Of a stretch of 64,000 nt of DNA, positions 25,867 to 37,174 are shown one piece after another. This DNA comes from Loxodes magnus. Lineage: Eukaryota > Ciliophora > Karyorelictea > Loxodida > Loxodidae. Below the pieces are notes generated by a model. It was given only the letters and a program-made list of their open reading frames with translations, made no database searches and was not told the DNA's origin. The position numbers were made by a program, and so were the translations under genes. The number at the start of each line of letters is the position of its first letter. Positions within the stretch are counted from its first letter, which is position 1. Location: NCBI GenBank assembly GCA_946699065.1, contig CAMPDV010001491.1:1-64000 (forward strand), read 5' to 3'.

Positions 25867-26735
25867 ATGGCTTCTAAGAAATAACAGAACTTTGAACAAA
25901 ACATTTAAACAGGAAAATAATCTAAAAAATAAAAAAATGAAATAATTACAATGAGTGAAAGTGAGAAATATGATTGATATGACGAACATTAACCACTTGG
26001 AAATCCAGAACTAAAAAAGCTTCTGACACAAACTCAAATAGAAATATTATCTAAGTCATTAAAAGAGTTTATGTTTAAAAATAGATACCTCACTGATAAA
26101 GTAGAAAAATTAGAGAAACTAATAACGTCTTTACTTGAGAAACAATATTAATAATCATAAGAAATAGAAGACAAACTGGAACAAAGAATTCTTTAAATTT
26201 AATAATAAATTCAGGTTACGCCATTTTCGTTTTAACAGAATTAATCAGATCCTATGGAAATAGAAAATGAAGCCTCAAATTAAAATAAACAGTAAACGTT
26301 TATTTAAAATAAGTAGTAAATTTAAATTAAATAAGTGTTACAGGAATAATAGTTTAAAAGAAGAATAAAATGCTACGTGTGCAATAAATAACACCAATGA
26401 AAATACTGCTACTAACTAAGCGAAATTTAAAGAAAGAATAAATAAGATATTTTTAGAAAACTATTTAGGATATATCCAACATAAAGCGGAAAAATTTATA
26501 GAAAAAATCCTTTAATTCAAATCTTAATCCTTGGATAAATAATTAGGAACGCTAAGTGCAAGACCAAAACTATTCCGAATATTAAAGGATGGTGCACAAA
26601 TGAAGTGCTACCGCCTAACTAAGCCTAGTAGGAATTCAAGACAAACTAATAGAGACAAGCTGATAGAATAGGTCAGATGGCTGACTACTAAGGCTTTAAC
26701 AAAGCTTTTTAACTTTTAACTTTTTTTTAATAAAA
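25867..26735 (+). mobile_element. Gag-type element, repeat family copy A
   Basis: One of three near-identical copies (also 45194-46060 and 58903-59764). ORF from ATG 25867: N-terminal polar region (MASKKQQNFEQN, then YDWYDEHQPLGNPELKKL), coiled coil, PMEIEN signature, then zinc knuckle CYVCNKQHQWKYC (CX2CX3HX4C). A basic tail with IYPTQSGKIYR is shared with other Gag elements. Two TGA codons are conserved as Trp in all three copies. Copy A lacks one base near 26505 and two bases near 26612 relative to B and C, which together restore the frame. It ends with AACTTTT repeats. No reverse transcriptase follows. Confidence 0.8.
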
Positions 26736-27495
26736 TTTTAAAAATATATAAGAGTCTTTAAATAAAATAATGCTGAATACTTAATTTAAATGATTAATTA
26801 AAAATAAAATTGATTAATAATAAAATTTCTTAACTTATAATATTTTTAAGTACTAACTAAACATTTTTATATTAAATATTTCATACTAAAAAAGTAAAAT
26901 TTAGATAGAAAATAAAAAATAATTTAAATATAAATTTATAAGCTTTATCACCATTTTTAAATTATAACTTCAAATCATTTTTATATTTTAAAATATTTTA
27001 AAAATGTCACTAATAATAAAATTTATGAGATAAATATTTATTTGCATTAATAAAAAGAAGTTATATGGTGTAAATAAAGGAATTGAATCTAAAGATATTA
27101 CTTTATTAAATAATTTACTTAATTTTGTAAACAAATAAAATAATATTCTTATTAATAAAATGTTATAAATAGAAGTTTTAATAAATAATTAAGGCTATTA
27201 TAATTATATTTTTTACTATCGTTTTTTAAAGGTATAAAAGATAAGCTTAATTTGAAAAAATCAGAAGATGTCATTAAATGAAACAAGTTTTTATGAATTC
27301 AAATTTGTTTATAAGATTTAAGTCTTAAATAGGTTAAATTTTGCATCAAGTTCTTTTTTATGCTTTTTTATTTTATTAGAAAGAAAGTTTTCTCCTATTT
27401 TAATAAATAAACATTTTAAATATTTTCATTTTTTTAGTAATATCAAAAGTTATTATATAAAGGAATAACGGCTCAAATTAATTAAATTGCATAAA
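26736..27495. other. AT-rich spacer, nothing recognised
   Basis: Low-complexity A/T sequence between two Gag elements. No gene, hairpin or repeat array stands out. Confidence 0.4.
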
Positions 27496-28245
27496 ATGTA
27501 TAAAGAAACTAGTAGTAAAAATAGCATACAGAAATTTACTTCTTAGAGATATAAAACAAAAAATATTATAATCTGTTAAAGAGTTAATCAAGCAAATTAG
27601 CTCTTTGGTTAATAAGGTAATTCAGTTCTTAAACAAGAATGCCTGGCTTAAAAAAGATATCATCCTTAACTTTCTATAATCTAACTTGACTTAGAACTTT
27701 AAAAAGCAGAACAAAAAATTAAATAATTTAAAAATCTATGATCAAGAATATTTTCCCCCTAACTATAAACTAAATCTCTTGCATATAGAACTGCTGATTA
27801 AAGTATATTCTTTAATCAATATAAAGAAGTTGAAAAAGGCAAAATTTGCAGAAAACTCAGATATATCTCTAGAATTTACAAGACAAAATGCTGATTTTGT
27901 GAAAAGATTGGGCACATACATAGCGAATGCAGATACTTTCAGAGGAAATAATAATATGGAAATAAAAAACTATGAAAGAATATAGCTAAAATTTACGTAA
28001 CCCTAGAAGGAATCATTTTAAGAAATAATTGTTTAATAGGGGTTAATTACTTTTGGAAATTGTTAGCGCATAAAAAAGAAGAGCATCATTAATTTTTGTA
28101 AAGTTTATATTGAAGTAAAATTCCAACAGTAAAGAAAGGCTAAATACTCTCAAGCTGTATTTATAGAAGAAATTGATTCAGATTATATATATATAATTAA
28201 TGATTTAACTTACTCAACAACATTTAAACTCTTTGATTCGTGACA
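27496..28245 (+). mobile_element. Gag-like ORF of a separate lineage
   Basis: ATG 27496. Polar N-terminus, then a perfect CCHC zinc knuckle CWFCEKIGHIHSEC (CX2CX4HX4C) at 27889-27930, with the first Trp as TGA. Downstream the better frame shifts by one (NYERIQLKFTQPQKE, then KAKYSQAVFIEEIDSDYIY), so an indel or tiny intron lies near 27930-27985. It ends near an in-frame TGA at about 28243. It is not closely similar to the other Gag copies and is the only member of its type here. Zinc knuckles of this kind bind nucleic acid in retroelement Gag/ORF1 proteins. Confidence 0.65.
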
Positions 28246-28252
28246 AACCAAA

Positions 28253-28806
28253 TAAAGGTAGCTACATATAAATAAGTTATGTTATTTAATAAATTATTCT
28301 CCTTTTAAATTATAATTTTTTAGTCAAAAAGCGTATTTTCAATACTAAAATAGTTAAATTCATTGAAGAGGTATTTTCTTAATAAATTCTAAGATATTAA
28401 ACTATCTTAAAACTAGCCCAAAAAAATATATATATTCTTCATTATTATTCGAAAAACGTAATTAAATCAACGCAAAATATATTTTTTATTGGAACATTTT
28501 TAAAGATCAGATCTAAACAAAATATTGTAATAATTTATCTTTAGGAAAAATAATCAATTTAAATAGAAGTAAATAAAGCAAAGTTTAAATAAATTAAAAT
28601 AAATTTTTAATTAAGCATATATATTACTATATTTATTTTTAAATTATTTAATTATTATTTGTAAAATTTAATAAATTAAGGTAAAATCAAAAATAATAAT
28701 ATTGCTCTTATTAGAAAACTCATCTAAATTAAAAAAATTAACTTTTTATATATTCTAACAAAAATATTATTTAAAATTCAAAATTTTTATAAATAAGTAA
28801 AGATTA
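28253..28806. other. AT-rich spacer, nothing recognised
   Basis: No gene or repeat supported. Confidence 0.35.
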
Positions 28807-29208
28807 TTATTGAGCACGTAGCACCTCGTTGGCATCAGCTCTTTCAATATTGCTATTTAATATTAAAAGAATGTTCTCATATTTCTTGTTAAAATTCTTG
28901 TAGCCCAATGAGTCACGTAAGCTGCTCCAAACGAGGAATTTACTTATTAAAGATTATTCTCTAATTTTGAATAATATGCTCCAGTCTTCTTGAATAAGGT
29001 ACAAATAAGAATAAGTTATTAAATCATTAATTTGAAGGCCTGTCAGTCAGCCATTCATACTGTTAGCAAGAACCCTTAGGCAAGTTAGGCTTGTCTCTTC
29101 CAAGCTTGTCCACCCTTCCTCGTGGTAGCATCTATTACAAGATTACTTGTAATGCAGTAAGCATTGCACTAGTTTATCTATTAGTTCACCCGACCGCAGC
29201 CAATATCC
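28807..29208 (-). CDS. GC-rich coding cassette A, unknown protein
   Basis: Much richer in G+C than its flanks. One minus-strand frame reads well from 29208 to a TAA at 28809-28807: GYWLRSGELIDKLVQCLL, SCNRCYHEEGWTSLEETS, LVWSSLRDSLGYKNFNKK, ending NIERADANEVLRAQ. Only one in-frame TGA. No ATG found at the 5' end, so it may be truncated. The last 45 bases resemble cassettes B-E, and the 3' end is followed by AATAATAAT, like a retroposed tail. Its ends also pair with each other (CCTCGTTGG near 28825 with the sequence near 28930), so a structured RNA role cannot be excluded. No family recognised. Confidence 0.45.
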
Positions 29209-31177
29209 TTATTTATATATATAATAAAATGATAAAAGCAATAAAATAATGATTAGAATAATAAAATATTAAAATAAAGAATAATTTATTCTTAATAGAT
29301 TTAAAAGATTTAATTATAATATAATATATTTTTGCTAATTTTGATTGTTAATTTAAATTATGTTGCTATTTAATTTAAAGGCTTTACATTTTACTAATTA
29401 GATTAAAGAAACATGATTTGGTATTTTTCTATCTAGATTGAATTGAATGGTAATTTTGAAATAAATAAATATCTTTTTGTTGATTTCATAAATAAATAAA
29501 AAGTTCTTATTATTAAATCTTATTAGTTTATTTAAAAAATCTTGATGCTATTATTCTAAATGATAATTTAATTATAAAGGTTAATATTTAATTAGTTTAA
29601 ATTATTAGTTATTTATTAGCAAATTATCTTAAATTAATATGTAATAGGCTAATCTTTAAAAAAGTAAAGCTTAAATTATTTTTCATTTAGCTTTATTTTT
29701 TATCTCTTTTATCTTCATAACTCTATTTAAAATAAAATAGCCTTTATCTTTTCTAGCAAAAGCATTTTAAAAGAATTTAATCCTAAAGTAAAGAAATTAA
29801 AAATATAGTAAAATTTAATATCTAATTTAATTAAAAGAGAATAATTAATTTAGATGCAATTAGTTAAAGCAATTTTATAATTTAAATACTTTTTTATTAG
29901 ATTTAAATAAATAACTTATTAGCATTTTTGATATAAATGAAAAAGATCTTTTAGAAATTTAGAATAATCTAAATATTTATGATATAAGTGCTCAACTATT
30001 AAACATTTTCTTTTTTAGTAGACTTAAATATTTATTTGCTAATTACAATTTACACCCTTTAAATATATTTAAGATATATTGAAATGTTTATTCCTTATTT
30101 AAATTAATTTACTGTATTTAAATATAAGTTTTTCATTTAAATTTTCAATATAATTTATAATAAAATAACTAAAAGTTTTTTATATTCATTTTCTATTATA
30201 AATATTAAAATAAACATTTTCATTCAAACTATTTAAAAATAAGACATTAACTTTCTTTTCAAATATAAATCATTATTGACTCAAATTAAATTTGGAATAC
30301 TTATGTAAAAGTTTATTTTTTTGTTTATATTAATCTAGAAATTATTAATCAAAGGTTTATTTTAGTAGAATATCAATTAAAATTGCTGTTTATTTTTATT
30401 TTCATTCTTATATTAATGCTTGCTTATTTTATATTGTTTATAATCCGTTTAGAGTATGCTTGATTTTGAGTAAGAACGTATTGCTATTTTATGAGTTATT
30501 TTGACTATCTCCTTAAAATATTTTCTTAGATTCTATATTGTAAAACTAAGGTAGTTTGTGATCTTATGTTTTAGTCTAATAAATTTGGTATTATTCTCAA
30601 GTTTTAAAACTAATTAATTAATCAGCAATAAAATAGCTTTTCTTGGTATCATATAGAGAAACATAAATGTATGCTTTTATCATTAGTATTATTATATTTT
30701 GATGGGGAAGTTAGGATTTAATATTTTAGAATCGAATAAAAGCAAAAAGATAGATCTTTAGTTAGACAAGTAATTATCTTGGAAATAAATAAAGCAAAAG
30801 AGAATGTATTTTATAAGTCTAGTTTATTATGATATTTCATAAATCTTAATATTATATAAAAGTAATTCACTTAAATAAGTACATCATTTTAATAACTTTA
30901 TCTATTTTTTCTTAAGAAATAAAAAGGTTTAGAATGTATAAATTAAGCCTATTAAGTGATTTTAATTATATAAATAGACTGTATTTTAAAACTTAAAATC
31001 TTCTTTATTATGCTATCAAAAAACGCTATTTATAAAGGCTTATTTATTGTTTTATTATAAATGGAATAATAAACCCTAAACTATTAAACTAAAGTATGAT
31101 ATCTAACTAAACTCATATTTTTAAGGAAGAAAACTAAGGAAATCAAAAACAATTAACTTGCACTTTATTTTTCGAGA
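29209..31177. other. AT-rich region, open but unproven frame
   Basis: A plus-strand frame is readable throughout (MIWYFSIQIELNGNFEIN near 29413), but it holds about seven TGA codons, the number expected by chance, and no domain appears. The last 90 bases carry the conserved upstream segment of SPRY copy 2. Confidence 0.3.
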
Positions 31178-31756
31178 ATGGGAATTCATATGATGAAATA
31201 CGAAATTTTCACTAATTTATGCAATCCAAAAATATTCTTAAGTAAGAAAAAAGCATCAAATTCATTTACCTTTAAAGATGCAAAGACTGTTGTTTACAAA
31301 GGAGATTGCTATTTCCCCGCTGTTTTAATAGAGCCAATTATGTTAAAAAATAGAGTTTATACATTTGAATTTTTGTATTAAGCAAAGGAAAGAGCTTATT
31401 TGAAATTAGGAGTATGTAAAGAAAGTTTTACTAACTACGACTCTTGTTTTTCTGATAAAAGTGACGGATGAACTTATTTTTTAAGTTCAGGATAACTAAG
31501 ACATAATTATAATGGTTGAGGAGAGTAATATGGAGATAGTGTCTCTGGTAATAATACTTATCAGTTAAAAATGATAGTTAATACTAGGAGTGGAAGCATT
31601 AGCTATGAGATAGATGGAGTAAACAAAGGAATAGCATTTAATGATATTGAAGAAATAAAAGAGGGAAAAACTTATGCTGGATTTTGTTGCTATTGCTAAG
31701 GTGAAGAAATAACACTTGTAAGAGCTTTAGTAAATCATGCTAAGAATGATTTTTAA
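31178..31756 (+). CDS. SPRY-domain protein, copy 2
   Basis: 192 residues, paralogue of copies at 25234 and 40317. Motifs: AYLKLGVCKESF, SCFSDKSDGWTYFL, GQLRHNYNGWGEQYG, GSISYEIDGVNKGIAFND, GKTYAGFCCY. Two Trp codons are TGA. It differs from its siblings at the end: where copies 1 and 3 meet TGA, this copy has TAA (31754-31756) right after NHAKNDF, and the next in-frame TGA is about 220 bases away. Either TAA can stop here, or this copy is read into the flank. Confidence 0.85.
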
Positions 31757-32037
31757 CTTTATTTTAAACTTATTAATATTATACTAAAGAAAAGATATTT
31801 TATTATGTATATATCATATACATATTTACTTATAAATTAGAAAAATATAAAAATATATTCAAAACTTAGAAAAATATTTTACTACAAAAATTATTAAAAA
31901 AATTTAATTTATTAAACAATTAATTTTATTTAGAATTATGTGGCTTTATCTCATTATAAAATAAATTATAGGAAATTGAGTATTAAAATAAAAATATATT
32001 ATATTATATTATATTAATTAATTAATTATAATTTTAA

Positions 32038-32342
32038 AAAAGTTGCTCGATCAAGGGACTGGAAACTCCTTTTCAATAAACGACCCAAGGTATTCTCTTG
32101 ATACACATAATGTAGATATTCTGTTACTTAATTAAATAAGTTTCGGCCAGAAAGTTCCATAACTATGGGCCGATAGAATTCAAACTGTTAGCCTGAATGG
32201 ATTACCAGAAAGATTTTCCTCACTTGTTGAGATTAATCTAGCCAAGGATGTTCTCAGCGACAGGATAGGAACTTTATCTTATCTATAAAACTAGAAGGTT
32301 TTATCAGAGAATCAACCTTAGCTCCCGCCATCCCTTTAATTA
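32038..32342 (-). CDS. GC-rich coding cassette F, unknown protein
   Basis: Minus-strand frame: DGGSQGWFSDKTFQFYRQDK, VPILSLRTSLARLIS, LSAHSYGTFWPKL, REYLGSFIEKEFPVPW. It aligns with the cassette at 57561-57860 (TFWFYGQEQVPFLSLRKSL and AHSDGVP) over about 90 residues, and DNA identity is clear around TTCCTATCCTGTCGCTGAGA. Two copies conserving a protein rather than exact DNA argue for coding. Neither end has a clear start or stop. No known family recognised. Confidence 0.5.
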
Positions 32343-33174
32343 TAATAAAAAAAATTAAATAAAGAAAAACTAAAGCATTAGAATATCATACTCGAAATCA
32401 CAAATTTAAATATATTTTTTGAATAGAAAGTAAACTAAAAATAAATAATTGTATATTAAAATAATTATTTAATCAATAAGTAACTATTTCTTATAACATT
32501 TTTCAGTTCTTCAAAATCACTCATACAACTTGAGGGTAACTAATTAACTATCATTAGTTTTTTAATTAATTTTTTTATTTTTTATTGATATTAAAATAAT
32601 TTATTATTTTAGCATATTATATTAAGCAAGAAACGATACTTTAGTTATTCTAAATAACTTAATAATTTAAAATTAATTAAAATGCTTTGATTTTTTATGA
32701 CTATTTATCTCTAAAGAAATATTGGAATAAATAATTCTTTCTCCCTATAACATTTTAAAATTAATAAAATTGCTTAAAATTCGAGCGAGTATATTTATTA
32801 TAGCATTAGACTAAATGATTTGATTTTGATAGCCAAAAAATTAAAAAACCATAACAATTAAATAATATAAAAATAAAATAATCTTTTTGAGTAATAAACA
32901 TAAACAGAGTAATTTTGTCCTTGCTATATTTATATTTTATAAAACCAGATTTATTAAGAAATAAGCATTTTTATAATTACAATTTTTTAATATTATTTTA
33001 TATAAAAAGAATATTATTTTATAAAAAGCATCTAAAAAATGAAGTATGTAATATTAAATTTACACATCATAAATTATACTCTTAAATAAATCATCTCTTT
33101 AAAGAATAATTTTGTTAGCAAATTTAATTTTCATATTTAATATATTTGATATAAACTAGTTCTTAATCTTGAGC

Positions 33175-33192
33175 ATTTAAATTTATAAATAC
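33175..33192. repeat. Target-site duplication, 18 bp
   Basis: Matches 34033-34050 at 17 of 18 positions; directly abuts the (TAA)n tail. Confidence 0.75.
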
Positions 33193-34032
33193 TATTATTA
33201 TTATTATTATTTTAACTAAATGTAAAATTAAAGTTTGCATATCCTGGGTTTTCAACCAGGTTTCTGCTGACAAGTTTTTTTCCATGGTTGTTCTCCACGA
33301 CCTTCTTTTAAAGTGGACGACTACCACGAAGGATTCTCTTAGTTTCTTGTTCATAGTTTCTATTTATATATTCCTTAATCAGTAATCCAAAGTTTGTTTA
33401 AGTTTCTTCAGGTCCTTTATTCTTCATTATACTTGAGTTATCTTCATTTCTTACAATGTCTTAGTAAATGATACCAAGATTAGCAGTACCAACAATTTTT
33501 ATATCATTTTTCTAATTTCTATTTTTAAAAAACTTTTTCTCCAGCATCTCAATTTTTTGTCTATGTTTGTATCATTTTTTACTTAATTTTACTTTTCTTA
33601 ATGTTGTATTTTGTGCTAATCTTCTTCTATGATCATTCTTTGTGATTAATTGAAGTTAGTTTACGACATTTCATAAAGTTAATTTTCTGTTACTACTGAG
33701 TTTTTAATCAGTTAACTTTTGAGAATTAGCAGTTCGTTATTTTTATCTTCTATGTAATTCATTAGCTCCCTGATTTTTTCTCCTTGATTAAAAAATATCT
33801 CTTCATATTTTGCAATTTTTTCTTTCATTTTTTCGATTTGGCTTTGGAGTAAATTGTTATTTTTGGTTTCAGGGTTTTATTGTTCATTCGGACCAACCAT
33901 TACTTTTCCCTCTAAAGACGAGCTAGATTCTCTATCCTGTCTTTGCTTTTTTAGCTCCTCGTTCGTCACTTGTTTTCTTGTTTTTCTTTGTTATTTCTTA
34001 GAAAGACGAATGTTCTTCTCCATTTTTTTTAA
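33193..34032 (-). mobile_element. Gag-type element with 18-bp target-site duplication
   Basis: Complete 840-bp element. It starts a few bases before ATG 34023 (MEKNIRLSKKQQRK). A charged N-terminus is followed by a long coiled coil (EKMKEKIAKYEEIFFNQGEK). A CCHC knuckle is not visible in one clean frame, so the middle is probably damaged. The C-terminus (KRRSWRTTMEKNLSAETWLK) matches the element at 5963-6441. The 3' end is a (TAA)n tail at 33193-33210. It is flanked by ATTTAAATTTATAAATAC (33175-33192) and the same with one mismatch at 34033-34050. It has no room for a reverse transcriptase, so it must be mobilised in trans. Confidence 0.8.
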
Positions 34033-34050
34033 ATTTAAATGTATAAATAC
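34033..34050. repeat. Target-site duplication, 18 bp
   Basis: Partner of 33175-33192, directly abutting the 5' end of the element. Confidence 0.75.
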
Positions 34051-34302
34051 TAAATAATAAGAATTTTAAATCTATAATATTTAATTATTTATATTATTTA
34101 ATTTATTTTTTATAAATTTTATTAGTTATAAAATTTATTTAATTTTAGGGGAGATTAATCAATATTATTTAAGTTTTGATCACTATTGCTTTTCTAATTT
34201 TTATCAAAATTTATAATAATATTTATAAATCCATAATTTGAATTTATTTTATTAAAAGTCTTATTTAAAATTATTTTATAGTATAAGTTAGTTTTAATAT
34301 TT

Positions 34303-35059
34303 ATAATAATAATAATAATTTATTAAAATTACTTCACTTTTATTTTATTTGTCGCATATTAGTTTGCTAGTTTATTGGTTTAAAAATAAATATCCACTTA
34401 AAATTTGCTAGGGTCTTCACTGTTATTTTTTCTTGATAATTTTAAAATTATTTTCCTTTATTTTTCGTATAGGTCGAATCCAAATAATTTTCCATTTAAT
34501 TCAATTATGTTCATTTAGATATAAGGAGCTTCTTTATTTAGTTGGAGTATTTTTTTCGATAGAGTAAACCTTCACTTGTGTAGTATATTCTAAATATATC
34601 TTACCATTTATTTTATATTATTCTCTTTTATTTTTATTAAAATTGGAAGCAATTTCTTACTTTATGTCCTGAACGCTTGCAATACCAGTATATCACTATT
34701 TTTCGATAGGAAAGTTTTTATTAAAGGTGCTATTCTATTTCTATTGGGTCATCCTTTTAAGGATTATTCTGGATTACATATTTTCTAATTTTAAATTTCT
34801 CTTATTATTTTTTTGTCTGTAAAATTCTACCTTAAATTTGTTGCAAGTGCGGGTTTAGAATAAATTCATATAGTTGTTTTGAATTTTCAGATTTTAGAAT
34901 TTCCATAAAGTTTAATAATTAATTAGTTCGTTGATTTAGATCTATAATAGCTTTTGCTAATTTTTAATTATCTATCTAAAGAAGGTAGAGATTATTGGCT
35001 ATATTCTGCTTAGTGTTATTAGATTTTGTTAGTGAAGTCTGTTATTTATTAGGTCTCAT
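34303..35059 (-). mobile_element. Gag-type element beside or in a Cys-rich gene
   Basis: ATG 35059 (MRPNKQQTSLTKSNN), coiled coil (AKAIIDLNQRTNQLLNFMEI), signature DPIEIE, then a zinc knuckle YWYCKRSGHKVRNC near 34660 in which the first Cys has become Tyr. After it comes IYYTSEGLLYRKK, aligning with IYPTQSGKIYR of the repeat family. It ends with a TTA-type tail at 34303-34320. It is older than the 33193 element: one knuckle ligand is gone and the frame shifts just upstream of the knuckle. The 5' edge touches a secreted-protein gene (35060-35676) on the same strand. Confidence 0.65.
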
Positions 35060-35676
35060 TAAATATATAATAGTTATTCCAGACCCCTGTATCGCAAGAA
35101 TATTCATTAGATGTTCTTAAGTTTTAATTTGATCTACAAGACGTACAATTATTTACAGTTCTCCAACAAGTTAAAAAATTTGAATCACATTCTCAAATAC
35201 AGGATTCGATTATAGGCAGAGAACAGTTTCCTGCACAGTTAATATGACAGCATTTTAATTATGCAATTTCTCCTATTTGATTTAGCATATCTAGTTTCTA
35301 TTTGATTACTTAATTGAAAAATCACATTCCACAAGTTCATTTATCATTTATATCCTTTTTATATTATTTACATGTATTAATTTCATAAAAATGGTATAAT
35401 TAAATTTAAATTATAATCATAACTCTATTCATTTGTCTGCTTTATAAATGCCAACAGTTTAATAAAATTTGCCATCACGATTATCTAACTTAAATCAGCC
35501 AGAAAAATCTCATTTTAATTATAAATCCAAACTGTTGAATCATAATTAAAAGACGAAAATGTGATTTTGAATCCTTACTTTCCAATAAAGTGTATAGAAG
35601 TGCCTTTGTTCAACGGATTAAAAGATGTAAAAAAGTTTCATACGCAAAAAACTAAAAGGAAAGTTAGCTTAAACAT
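35060..35676 (-). pseudogene. 5' part of a secreted Cys-rich protein gene
   Basis: ATG 35676 starts a signal peptide (MFKLTFLLVFCVWNFFTSFN). A lectin-like stretch follows (KGTSIHFIGKQGFKITFSSF, STVWIY), then Cys-rich sequence of the same ciliate type as the 13439 gene: CCHINCAGNCSLPIIESC and TCWRTVNNCTSC. The lectin and Cys parts lie in different frames, so a tiny intron or indel sits near 35400-35480. Cys-rich coding stops at the start of the Gag element (35059), and no continuation is seen beyond 34303. The gene looks truncated by, or next to, the insertion. Confidence 0.5.
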
Positions 35677-36044
35677 TTAATTATATTGACAAGTAGATTG
35701 ATTAGAGCTTTCACAATTAATATATATTATCTAGGATTTTAATTCTATATGTTTTAACTTTAAATTTTTTATCTATATAGCTAAAATTTTAATAAGGTTA
35801 TGTATTTACGTGACTTAATTATTTCTTTCTGCGTTATTATATTTCAATATACCATCTTAATTTTTAAATAATTATTAAAATAGATTTTTTAGCTAATATA
35901 ATAAATTAAGAAGTATATATGTTGAAGCAGAGATAATTAAGTAATTACATTAAAATAAAGCTTAAAAATCGTTAATTTATTTATCTACTTAGCTTATTAT
36001 TCCTTTACTTTCTACATTAAAATTTTATAAATAAATAATTTGGA

Positions 36045-36407
36045 TTATAGAGTGCTTAGCACTCTAGTTGGTTCGCAGCTCTTTAAATTAATTTTATTTA
36101 ATATTGAAAAATAACATTTTATGGGTCTCTCTATCCTTCTTTTCTCTTCCTGCAGTACGTCCCTGTAATTTTTCCTTCCAAAACATAGGATGCAATATGC
36201 AATTACGGGTACATTTCCCCGACCTATGATGAAGAAAATCTCCTCCTCGCATTCAGAGTTCTCCAACTTGTCATATCTTCCTTCTCTTGTTATTGGTTTC
36301 TCTTCCTCCGATTTATCCTCCGTCCGAGCTCATTTTTTAGTTGCCTTGCTGGGCCTCCAAGCAGAATCCGAAGGAAAGGGCTTTCCATCCAATTTAAAAA
36401 CTTTCAT
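36045..36407 (-). CDS. GC-rich coding cassette B, 120-residue unknown protein
   Basis: ATG 36407 to TAA 36047-36045: MKVFKLDGKPFPSDSAWRPS, ITREGRYDKLENSECEEE, IIGRGNVPVIAYCILCFGRK, ending NLKSCEPTRVLSTL. Only one TGA (Trp in KKWART). High in Arg, Glu and Pro, with far more G+C than neighbours. The CILC pair could be half of a zinc-binding site. The 3' end carries a 19-bp palindrome (TAGAGTGCTTAGCACTCTA, 36047-36065), which overlaps the last codons. Related to cassettes A, C, D and E mainly by this terminal segment. Function unknown. Confidence 0.5.
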
Positions 36408-37158
36408 ATAATAATGCTTATAAAATGAATGGTAAGGAATAATTATCGCTATACATGAGTAAGTTTAGATTTATCTATTTTATTAGTAACTTTTATACTA
36501 AATATACTTTACAGATAGCTTAGATAAACGATTGCAACTCTTTTTATAAATCTCTTTTTAAATCTTAAATTCCCTCAATAAAAGAGACATCAGAAATGTT
36601 CGCTATAAAAAGCTGAAATATTGATATATTTGAGTTTCTTTATATAATATTTTAAGGTTTTATCTGATTCAATACTCATGGAAACTAAAGTTTTGTGACT
36701 TAATAGTTACATATTAAATATAAAATTAATGATATAATAAAGATAATCATATATCTATTTATAATTAAAGCTATATTACTTTAATTACTAATATCTCATA
36801 TATAAGCAGTTGTACAACTCTTTCTTATAATGCTTATAATTTATTGTTGCTTTAATTATTAAAAATAAATTTAATTTATTTAAATTAAATAAGTTAGGTA
36901 AAGTTTATCTAACCTTGTAATCATTCTAACTCAGAGATTCAGATAAGAATAGAATATTATGAATCTAATAGCTGATATTATAGCTTATCTAGGAAAATAA
37001 TTAATTTATTATGTAACTAACTTTCACTTAATATGAACACTAGCTAAGAAATAGCTTAAAAGTAATTATTTTTAATCTTAAAGGATTATTTTACCTAACT
37101 ATTTCACAACGAACTAACTATCACTTAATTAATTTTTTAGCATGCATTTTTTTATAAA

Positions 37159-37174
37159 ATTATTATAAAAACAG
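37159..37174. repeat. Target-site duplication, 16 bp
   Basis: Identical to 38060-38075. Confidence 0.85.

Noticed and set aside
28811-28850. tRNA-derived SINE head (TAGCACCTCGTTGG resembling an A box) in the cassettes
   Set aside because: No B box or tRNA fold follows, and the opposite strand reads as protein ending at a conserved EVLRA-type terminus. The resemblance is weak.
29340-31110. Long open plus-strand frame that looks like a membrane protein
   Set aside because: With TAA/TAG as Gln all frames look open. TGA occurs about as often in this frame as expected by chance and there is no homology or domain.
36045-36266. Short ORFs under the standard code (for example 6290-6524, 22467-22900, 57511-57735)
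   Set aside because: They are limited by TAA/TAG/TGA, which are sense codons here. Most overlap real genes or elements in other frames.
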